In this document: positions 12,401 through 19,287 of the stretch, one piece after another
Layout: each line of letters starts with the position of its first letter
Position numbering within the stretch: position 1 is the stretch's first letter
From: Triparma columacea
Taxonomy: Eukaryota > Sar > Bolidophyceae > Parmales > Triparmaceae
Assembly: GCA_030267965.1 (NCBI GenBank)
Contig: BRYA01000139.1
Coordinates: 42,171 to 72,915, forward strand
Direction of reading: 5' to 3'
DNA length: 30,745 bases
Notes under the pieces: model-generated
Database searches by the model: none
Told to the model about the DNA's origin: nothing
Seen by the model: the letters and a program-made list of their open reading frames with translations, nothing else
Program-made: the position numbers and the translations under genes

Positions 12401-13002
12401 AGCACTCTAAACCGTGTGGTGCGAAACCAAGAGGCGCCGTGACTTGGGACTTTGATTTGGGGGTCTGGCGGACAGAGAGCGGAGAGGTCCTACAAAAAAA
12501 AGTTTTGGCCAACAAGGGTTATTTGGGGATCGACAAGAGGACGAGGGACAAGAGGATGACGTACAAGGGTTGGAGGAGGTGCGGTCTTTGCGTAGGATGC
12601 AGAGTCAAGGAAAAGTGTGGAATTTGTGGAGGATGCGAGGAGGGGGAGGGGGGGAAGTGTCGGGAGACTATGTGCGTTAAGCCGCTCGTGCGTGATAAGT
12701 TTGGGGGGGACGATGGTGACGAGGGGGGGGATGGAGGGGGGGAGGGGGATGACGATGAGAGCTTGGAGAGTTTGGGGGGGGACAGTGTTAGTGATATTGA
12801 GGAGGGAGTGGAGATGGGGAGCTTGGGGGATGAGGATGACGAGGAGGGGGGGGGGGAGGAGGAGGTTGCGTATAGCAAGGTGGCGACGGCGTCGGTTGCC
12901 GAGGGAAATACGGTGGAGGTGGCAGGTGGGAGAAAGCTTGGATTGCTCAAGAAGGGGTGGGACGATGACAGTGATGAGGATGATGACGACGATAGTTTTT
13001 AG
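9450..13002 (+). CDS. PHD / extended-PHD / CXXC zinc-finger chromatin protein with six PGRPxGxxWD repeats
   Basis: Two exons, 9450..11218 and 11331..13002, joined in phase (AG|C), 1146 aa. Order of parts: Gly/Arg-rich low complexity (about 75-115); an AT-hook, KKRGRPKGKK (about 150-159); two copies of a repeat [RK]P-x-G-R-x-P-x-G-x-x-W-D-x3-G-x-W (about 185-203 and 251-269); a Cys/His cluster (about 349-384); an acidic linker; a PHD finger (Cys474, 477, 492, 495, His500, Cys503, 516, 519); and an extended PHD across the intron, opening CRLCPVRGGAIKEG and closing CRAYFHPTCAR...FFCKYH, as in JADE/BRPF proteins. Four more repeats follow (about 809-827, 853-872, 903-922, 950-969), then a CXXC zinc finger with eight Cys (1007, 1010, 1013, 1019, 1022, 1025, 1033, 1038) and an acidic tail. 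PHD/ePHD pairs read histone H3 and CXXC fingers bind unmethylated CpG, so this is probably a nuclear chromatin reader. The CXXC finger lacks the usual KFGG segment. Confidence 0.88.
11219..11330 (+). repeat. trinucleotide-rich intron in the PHD/CXXC gene
   Basis: The 112-nt intron starts GTGAGT and ends TCACAG. Between them lie runs of ACG and GCG trinucleotides (about 11238-11275) followed by a short GT run. The phase break and the homology on both sides show it is spliced out. Trinucleotide runs like this often vary in length between strains. Confidence 0.6.
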
Positions 13003-13237
13003 GCTAATATGTTTTATAGCATTATATTATGATCCATATTGTTGGTAACTTCTTCTTATCCACGCGGGTCTTAATTAATGTGCACTGTGAGTTTTTTTTA
13101 TACGTCAGTCGCCCCACTTCCAGAATCAAGAATTAGTTGACTCAGTTGACTTTTTTCATTGCCAGCTTGTGGAACTTCACACGAGACACTTCGAGCTCGG
13201 TGTAATCGGGCCAAATATTGCCCTTATCGCAGCTGCA
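13003..13237. other. intergenic, 3' end of chromatin gene and 5' region of membrane gene
   Basis: AT-richer than the flanking genes. It holds the 3' end of the upstream transcript and the promoter of the next gene. The open frame of the next gene extends back to 13169 only through a GTG codon. No distinct motif was recognised. Confidence 0.3.
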
Positions 13238-15106
13238 ATGTCTCGAGACGATGCATCAACCAAGGAAAGGAGGTCTCCCAAAATAGCCGCCATAGCCCCC
13301 ATGGAAGATGCTCAAATTACACTTGAAGACGATGAGATCAAAGGCCGAGCGAAAGAGCTGTTGTTTGGTTCACAATTAAAAATCAATAGTCGAGTCCGGT
13401 GTAATATTACGGAAGCACTTTGGGCAGTTGGTTGCATGCCTAAAGTTGAAACCATGCATGGCATCTTAAACGCACCTGATCTCGAAACTTGCGTCTCGCT
13501 GTTCACGGAGGAACTCGTCAGGAATAGAGTCGGCGTTAGGGAGCTTGAGGATAAGGTTCAGTTCTTCCTCAAGATGAAAAGATTGCCCATGCGGCCAGAG
13601 GTGGCTGATGAAAACGATCCGTACACGCTACAAAAACAACTGCCGTGGTTCATAGGTCGGCTCTTCACCGCTTTTGTTCCTGGTGCGCCCATCTTCACGA
13701 CAAAATATTTCTTCCCGCAGTTCACGCCTCGTGAAAAGAGCGTCTATTTTGTATCAAGTGTAATCATTGGCGTTGTTTTGGCTATAGCTATCGTTCTTTG
13801 GGGTGTCAACTTTTGCTTGATCGTTTCTGGGTCCATCCAGAGTATCACACTGGCTGACAGTTTGATCTCTTTCCTACTTTACTTTCTGTTGGTCACGAGC
13901 CAAGTTGCAAGAGAAAGCAAGGTTTGGTCGGAACATGGGCAGCGCTTGAAGGAGTCGCTGTTTTTCGAGAGATTCAAGCTCCGCTATGGGAACCCTTTTA
14001 TATCAGAGGAAGGAGGTCAGATTTCGCCGTTGAGTATGGCGTTCTGTATGCTGAGAGAATGTAATACCTTCGAAGCTGACTCAAGTTACCTGACCGACGT
14101 GTCTCCTCATGTCTACGCACTTGCCCTTCAAAATTCCCAACTGGGGGATTTAGACGAAATATCACTTCCAGCGTCTCTGCGCTCGGAGATTGACAATTAC
14201 GTTGCATCGCAAAACACCGGAACAGAGGAAGACGACAATGAGAACATCAACAAGAAGTTTGCGTTGCATCAGCTGTCCCCCAACAAGGTGCTGCCATTGT
14301 TGTTTGCCTTTGCATGGGGTCTAACCCCAATGGTTGTCCGGTATTTTCTACCAAACGAGAGCTCGATACTCTCCGGTGACTCTGGTATTGAGGCTTTTGC
14401 ACAGGTTATGGAGTGTTTGTATATTGTGGATATGATTTATTGCGAAAATGTCGTGGTTCTTGTCGATGGTCTCCGCGATACTACAAACCAGCGTCGATAT
14501 GCAAAATGGCTAGAATCTTCACTGAAAGATTGTTCGGAGGTCGATACCTGCACGATCAGGCTTGATTCGAGTAACAACGTTGACGCTTTCGCCAACCTCT
14601 ATAGATTTGCCTCTGCTCTCAATGTGGATCTTGTTGAGTTCCACATCGGTGCCTTTGAGATTGCGACGCTAATTGCGATCTTTGCATCCTCGCTAGTCTT
14701 TGCGATGGTGCTGGCAGATTTTCCTTTTAGTGTTGGAATGGTTCTACTGTTTGGATATGGAACGGTCACCACCGTCATCATTACTCGTGTATTCTACAGC
14801 ATCGCATTGACCCACTCGATTCTCGTTAAGAGAGTTGTACGCGGCCTCCATACGCAACGAAGGAAGAACAATGTAGAGATTGACTACCTCGAGACGTTGG
14901 CTAAAGACTGCGATGAGGAATATTTAAAGGATCTCAAGAGAGCGAACACGAAAATCTCCGACCTTTGCGAGGAGCTCGTAGACCAACACATGCCCCGAAA
15001 GCTGTGGAAGGTCCTTCCCCTCAACACGGACAACATCATAAAACTTGCTGGTGCGCTCGCGGCATCCTTGTTCACGACGGTTTTGCGGTTTGCGTTGAAG
15101 ACCTAA
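13238..15106 (+). CDS. multipass membrane protein, unrecognised
   Basis: Single exon, 622 aa from the first ATG (MSRDDASTKERR). The N-terminal 160 residues are soluble and charged. Hydrophobic spans lie at about 168-192 (VSSVIIGVVLAIAIVLWGV), 207-225, 351-370, 384-408, 473-495, 500-525 and 598-620, so some six or seven membrane segments are likely. Between them are a hydrophilic loop of about 120 residues (226-350) and another around 410-470. The last loop (about 540-595) is charged and helical. Base composition is less GC-rich than the neighbouring chromatin gene, and there are no introns. I do not recognise a transporter or channel signature. It could be a lineage-specific membrane protein; a diverged known family is possible. 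Confidence 0.75.
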   Translation: MSRDDASTKERRSPKIAAIAPMEDAQITLEDDEIKGRAKELLFGSQLKINSRVRCNITEALWAVGCMPKVETMHGILNAPDLETCVSLFTEELVRNRVGVRELEDKVQFFLKMKRLPMRPEVADENDPYTLQKQLPWFIGRLFTAFVPGAPIFTTKYFFPQFTPREKSVYFVSSVIIGVVLAIAIVLWGVNFCLIVSGSIQSITLADSLISFLLYFLLVTSQVARESKVWSEHGQRLKESLFFERFKLRYGNPFISEEGGQISPLSMAFCMLRECNTFEADSSYLTDVSPHVYALALQNSQLGDLDEISLPASLRSEIDNYVASQNTGTEEDDNENINKKFALHQLSPNKVLPLLFAFAWGLTPMVVRYFLPNESSILSGDSGIEAFAQVMECLYIVDMIYCENVVVLVDGLRDTTNQRRYAKWLESSLKDCSEVDTCTIRLDSSNNVDAFANLYRFASALNVDLVEFHIGAFEIATLIAIFASSLVFAMVLADFPFSVGMVLLFGYGTVTTVIITRVFYSIALTHSILVKRVVRGLHTQRRKNNVEIDYLETLAKDCDEEYLKDLKRANTKISDLCEELVDQHMPRKLWKVLPLNTDNIIKLAGALAASLFTTVLRFALKT

Positions 15107-15415
15107 AACTAAATTCGGTTCCCTTTCCGGCCAAGCTTGTCTTTTTATTTCACCCCTCAAGGTCTGTGTCTTCACCAATTAGTCAAATAAATGCTTCCGA
15201 ACGGGTCCTGACATGGACAAATTTTAGCTCCCAACCTAATATTTTCTGCCATCGTCGAAACCCCTCACTCCAACGCCCTCTCCTACCCGGACTCCGCCCC
15301 TTCCATCTTCTCCCCCCCTCCTCTTCCCTCAAACTCCTCCCCTTCCAAAAATATCAACCCCCCCCCCAGCGAAGTGTCCCTCTTTCTTTTGTTTTTTTAC
15401 TTACCCGTCGGGGCT
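15107..15415. other. C/T-rich intergenic spacer upstream of the transporter gene
   Basis: This spacer is strongly pyrimidine-rich on the plus strand, with repeated CTCC and a run of C at 15359-15366. It probably contains the promoter and 5' leader of the next gene. No open frame with recognisable content is present. Confidence 0.3.
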
Positions 15416-16840
15416 ATGGAGAACGTTGACGCCCCGCTCATATCTCCCACTGACTTTAATCCTGCCCGCGAAGAAGATGATGGGCCCCTTGATGAGACGG
15501 AAACAATCTACTACTCTTCCTCTGAATCTGAAGAGGAGAATGATGAATCAGGTACGAAGCCGCTTCAGCAGCGGGAATTCTAAATTCAGTCGTCAATACC
15601 AACCTCGCTCGCGCTCACTCCCCCATTTTTTTCGTCATTGCAGAATCCAACAACTCCACTACACAGCCCTTGCTAAATGACGATCCTCTCTCCCCAACAT
15701 TGTTGCCTCGCTCCCGCCTCGTGTCCTCCACCACACTTCGTCTCCGTCAGCTCCGTCAGAAGAAGAATTCTAGGCTCGGCGTCCTCTGCCTCGGCATGTC
15801 CGTCCTGATAGCGTCTTCAAAAGATGCGGTATTCAAGAGAATATTCACAAAGAGCGTACACTTCAATGCTTGCAACGTACTCTGTGGTAGTAATCTTATC
15901 GGCCTCCTTACCCTACCCCTTATCTTCAAGAAGGACCTAACCTTCGCGAAAGTAAAACAAGTCAAGAAGCGGCACTGGGGAATAATGTTCTTAGCGACAT
16001 CCCTCTACTCTGTCCTCGGACCTATGTTCTACTTGATTGGCCTCCAAACATCTTCCGTGATCGACGCCGCCATACTGTCCAGACTAGAGTCGCTTGAATT
16101 TCTCATACTCTCAACATGCTTCATCCCTAACTCCACTCTGGACCTATGGGCAATGATAAACCTGTTAATAATTCTTTCTGGTGTCGTCGCCAGCATCGTC
16201 ACCAAGCCCTTTTTTGACCCCGTAACCGGCTACATCGACGTGGACAAAGGCGCCGTATACATCATCGCTGGGGGGGGATGCTTCGTTGGGTCGCTGCTTC
16301 TGACGAAGCGTTTTCTATCAGACGTACCCGTGGGAATCTTGGGTATGTTTAGAGGTGAGTGGCAGTCCGCCGTTGACAAATATGTTAGCAATTACTAATA
16401 AAACTAGTTGGGATTCGCTCGTCACAGTCTCGATGGGCACCGCGGTGTACCATACACAGGCAGTAATTCGTTCCGACTCGAATACCGCCGGTTACCTGAA
16501 CGTCTCGCTCTGGGAGAATCTTTGGTGGTTCGCTTTGGTCTACGTGACGTTATTTCAGGCGGTCTGGCTTTTTGCGTTGCAGAATGCGAAGAGCGTACAC
16601 ATCTCAGTAGGGACGACTGGAATATTCTTACTCTCCATCATGTGGGCATACTTTATCATTCCAGGAACATCTCTAACCGGGCCGCAAATAATAAGCTGCG
16701 CCGTCATTGCCTTCGGTGTGGTTAGCGGTATAGTCAGGGGGATATATCAAGCTACGAAAGAAAAGAAGAAAGCAGCGAGGATTAAAATTAAGGATGATTT
16801 GGTGAGGGACAGCGAAGTGGGAACACGGGGCGTAATATAA
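15416..16840 (+). CDS. drug/metabolite transporter (EamA-like) family protein
   Basis: Three exons: 15416..15551, 15644..16354 and 16428..16840, with phases 1 and 1 matching; 419 aa. The first 95 residues are acidic and Ser-rich (YYSSSESEEENDES) and probably cytosolic. About ten hydrophobic segments follow in the pattern of the DMT superfamily, including FLATSLYSVLGPMFYLIGLQ and the short re-entrant-like stretch VIDAAILSRLESLEFLILS typical of EamA repeats. The last segment (CAVIAFGVVSGIVRGIY) is followed by a Lys-rich tail. Substrate is unknown; relatives move nucleotide sugars, metabolites or small organics across membranes. A branch-point-like TACTAAT (16393-16399) sits about 30 nt before the CACAG acceptor at 16427. 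A nearer AG at 16407 breaks the frame, so I chose 16427. Copies of the gene's own 3' end follow directly. Confidence 0.82.
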
Positions 16841-17281
16841 ATTTTTGATTCATCATGTGGGCGTATTTTATCATGAAAGGAACATCTCTAACCGGGCCGC
16901 AAATAATAAGCTGCGCCGTCATTGCCTTCGGTGTGGTTAGCGGTATTGTTAGGGGTATCTATCAAGCTACTGCAGAAAATAAGAAAGCTGAGAGGATTAA
17001 AATTAAGGACGGTTTGGTGAGGGACAGTGAAGTGGGAACACGTGGGGTAATATAAATTTTTGATTCATCATGTGGGCGTATTTTATCATTCCAGGAACAT
17101 CTCTAAACGGGCCGCAAATAATAAGCTGCGCCGTCATTGCCTTCGGTGTGGTTAGCGGTATAGTTAGGGGGATCTATCAAGCTACGAAAGAAAATAAGAA
17201 AGCTAAGAGGATTAAAATTAAGGACGGTTTGGTGAGGGACAGCGAAGTGGGAACACGTGGGGTAATATAAATTTTTTATAA
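16637..17281 (+). repeat. three tandem 215-bp copies of the transporter's last coding segment
   Basis: The period is exactly 215 bp: copies begin (ATCATGTGGG) at 16637, 16852 and 17067. The first copy is the real 3' end of the transporter gene. The second and third lie after its stop codon. Each copy carries an intact 66-codon frame from an internal ATG (16640, 16855, 17070) to the same TAA, coding the last membrane helix and Lys-rich tail. There are no indels between copies; substitutions fall mainly in third codon positions. A 14-nt spacer separates each stop from the next ATG. Confidence 0.92.
16855..17270 (+). pseudogene. duplicated transporter C-terminal frames (two 66-codon copies)
   Basis: These are frames 16855..17055 and 17070..17270. 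Both repeat the transporter's final helix and tail, starting MWAYFI and ending RDSEVGTRGVI. Neither has a promoter or an obvious independent start. Copy two changes the IIPGTS region to IMKGTS, and copy three changes Thr to Asn (TSLNG). They may be non-functional duplicates in the 3' untranslated region, alternative last exons, or reinitiated micro-ORFs. The sequence alone does not decide between these. Confidence 0.6.
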
Positions 17282-17354
17282 GTGCATGAGATGAGGTTGA
17301 AATAAATCTTCACAGTAGTATTCTCTAAAGCAACGTTCTCTCTAGCTCCCTTTG

Positions 17355-18198
17355 CTAAAACTTAACCATAAACTCCATCCCGCTCGGTGTGCCCGTCCTC
17401 CTCCCCGAGTTCTCCTTAACCCCCATACATTTCTCCATCTTTGTCAAGTGTGTAGGGCGGGGGGGAAGGGGTAAGACTTTTCTCAAAGTGCCGTTCGCGT
17501 CCATTCGAATCAGTGTTAAGGCATGATAAAACGTACGAATTACCCCCCCCCCCCTCTCTCCCCACACACACACACACACATCCCTTACTTACATGAGAAA
17601 CCCACCTCCCCCCCCCAATTTTTCTCTGGCAATTCTTGCAAACTATACTCGAGGTACTCATCCAGCTCGATGCTGCTGATGAGTCTGCTACACAAAATGT
17701 CGGGGATACTGAGTTCCTCCCACACGTCCAATCTTGGTTGTTGGATGTAGTTGATGATGGTCTATTATAATTGTGGTTATAAATACCCGTAGTCCCCGTT
17801 GGGCTACCTACACCTACGCTAGATGATGAGGGGCTAGTTAGGGGCGCAGGACTTGCTTTACGAGCATGCTTTTGGTTAGAGGTGTGGGTACGAGGGGTCA
17901 GGAATATGGGGTCGCCTATTATGTTTCCCCACATGTCTAGTTTGTTGTTGTGATTTGGGTTTATTATCAAGTTTTTGGGGGTATTTCTTGTGTTGTTTGT
18001 TGTGCTAGGTGTTGTAGATGGGTCTGATGTCGTATTTGATGGTTCATTCATCTGAATATAAAGAAGGTTTGTCGGGGGAGGGACATGTGGGCTAATATTT
18101 GCAGTTTTTGTAGCGTATGTTGATGAATTGTTTGTACCATAGTTATCTATTGGTGATGATACCGTCGAAGATGACGATGGCGATAATTTTGAGTTCAT
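17355..18198 (-). CDS. SGF11: Sgf11-type zinc-finger protein (SAGA deubiquitinase module)
   Basis: Two exons, 18198..17593 and 17438..17355, with phase 0; 229 aa. Splicing from CAT|GTAAGT to ACAAAG|ATG joins two halves of a zinc finger, CKNCQRKIGGGRWVSHMEKC. This is C-x2-C-x11-H-x3-C, exactly the spacing of the Sgf11/ATXN7L3 finger, followed by MGVKENSGRR, which resembles the conserved basic tail of that family. Sgf11 anchors the Ubp8 deubiquitinase and touches the nucleosome acidic patch in SAGA. The first 180 residues are Ser/Thr/Asn/Pro-rich and disordered; typical Sgf11 N-termini are short helices that bind Sus1/Ubp8, and I do not see one here. The family call therefore rests on the finger. 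The intron contains a GT repeat and a long G run on the coding strand. Confidence 0.72.
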
Positions 18199-18478
18199 AT
18201 TTGAGCTGTTTTTGAGTCCTTTATTTGGCTACTTTGTTTCTCCTCTTTTTCGGTCTTCGGACTCAGGTGGTGGTGGGAGATTTCTCAAACAAATCAATTT
18301 TTACACAAAAGACAACAACAACACGGCTTGGAAAGAAGATCATTCAAGAGGAAAAGTTAGAAGTTACCAAGGTGCGAACGTTTTGGGGGACGGGTTGATC
18401 TAGAATCGCTCTTTTCTTGCCCAGAATTTCTCAAGTCTCGAAAGATTTGGACTCTCACTCTGGGGTACAAACACGCAG
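18199..18478. promoter_or_regulatory. divergent promoter region, SGF11-like / RING gene
   Basis: This 280-bp AT-rich spacer separates two divergent ATGs. It presumably holds both promoters. No clear TATA box or palindromic site stood out. Confidence 0.3.
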
Positions 18479-19033
18479 ATGTCTCAGGCCGAAACCACTC
18501 CCGTGTGCCCTATCTGCCTAGAAATGATTGAACCTGGGGCTAACAGCAGTCTCACACCTTGTGGACATCCTTTCCATACTTCCTGTTTGATTAAACTCGC
18601 TGCACATCCACGTGCAAGAAGTGCTGCTATAATATGCCCTTCATGTCGTGGTGAACTTTTCCATAACCCTGATGAACATTCCATTGAACTTTTACGCCGT
18701 GTCACAGTACAGGACTGGGAGGGTATGGCTGAGTATCAAGAAGTTCACCCAGAAGCTAGGTTTGATGCGAGTATCGTAGCTGGAGATTATCCATCATCCC
18801 AGAATATTGGGATGACGCCATTACATTTCGCCATCCGCGACCACGCTCCTTTACCTCAAATTGAACATATTTTGGAATCCTATCCTACAGCCAGATTCAT
18901 CTGCGAAGCGGCGAACTTGACTCCATTTGACTTGCTTTCAGAGAATTCCCTGAATGGCGTAAGTTGGACAGAGCAAGAATACCTTGATGTGAAGGACTAT
19001 CTGGACACATATGAAGCATATGAAGCTTCATAA
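18479..19033 (+). CDS. small RING-finger protein with ankyrin-like segment
   Basis: Single exon, 184 aa. A RING finger covers residues 10-56: C10-x2-C13, C28-G-H30, H33-x2-C36, C53-x2-C56, a C3H2C2 (RING-H2) order starting VCPICLEMIEPG. RING proteins usually act as E3 ubiquitin ligases by docking an E2. After it, residues 105-165 contain MTPLHFAIRDHAP and LTPFDLLSENS, which match the start of ankyrin-type helices (TPLHxA). The degraded ankyrin pair may bind a substrate. The last residues repeat the segment YEA (TYEAYEAS). The neighbouring cullin and SGF11-like genes also belong to ubiquitin biology, but a shared pathway is not implied. Confidence 0.8.
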   Translation: MSQAETTPVCPICLEMIEPGANSSLTPCGHPFHTSCLIKLAAHPRARSAAIICPSCRGELFHNPDEHSIELLRRVTVQDWEGMAEYQEVHPEARFDASIVAGDYPSSQNIGMTPLHFAIRDHAPLPQIEHILESYPTARFICEAANLTPFDLLSENSLNGVSWTEQEYLDVKDYLDTYEAYEAS

Positions 19034-19287
19034 AAATACATAATATTTAAAACAAAAACCCCAAAACTACTCTGGATTTCCTCACTTCCTCGACTTTGTT
19101 CTCAAACCTCTAAAATCAGCTAAAACTCCCCACAAACTTCAAATCATCACAAATTTACACATAACATCACAACATAACACATACATACACACACCAACGC
19201 ATAAAAACGAAAAACAACGATATAGAACCTCCAAACAAGCCATCTACCTCGAAACCTCCTCGGCGGCAGAAACCTCCAGCTGTAAAA
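19034..19287. other. A/C-rich intergenic spacer
   Basis: The plus strand is rich in A and C with ACACAT-type repetition around 19140-19210. It includes the 3' end of the RING gene and the promoter and leader of the helicase gene. Nothing else is recognised. Confidence 0.3.

Noticed and set aside
13169..13237. Upstream extension of the 622-aa membrane protein
   Set aside because: Begins at GTG, not ATG; the first ATG is at 13238.
16408..16427. Nearer AG acceptor (AACTAG) for the last transporter exon
   Set aside because: It gives the wrong phase relative to the preceding exon; CACAG at 16427 keeps the frame.
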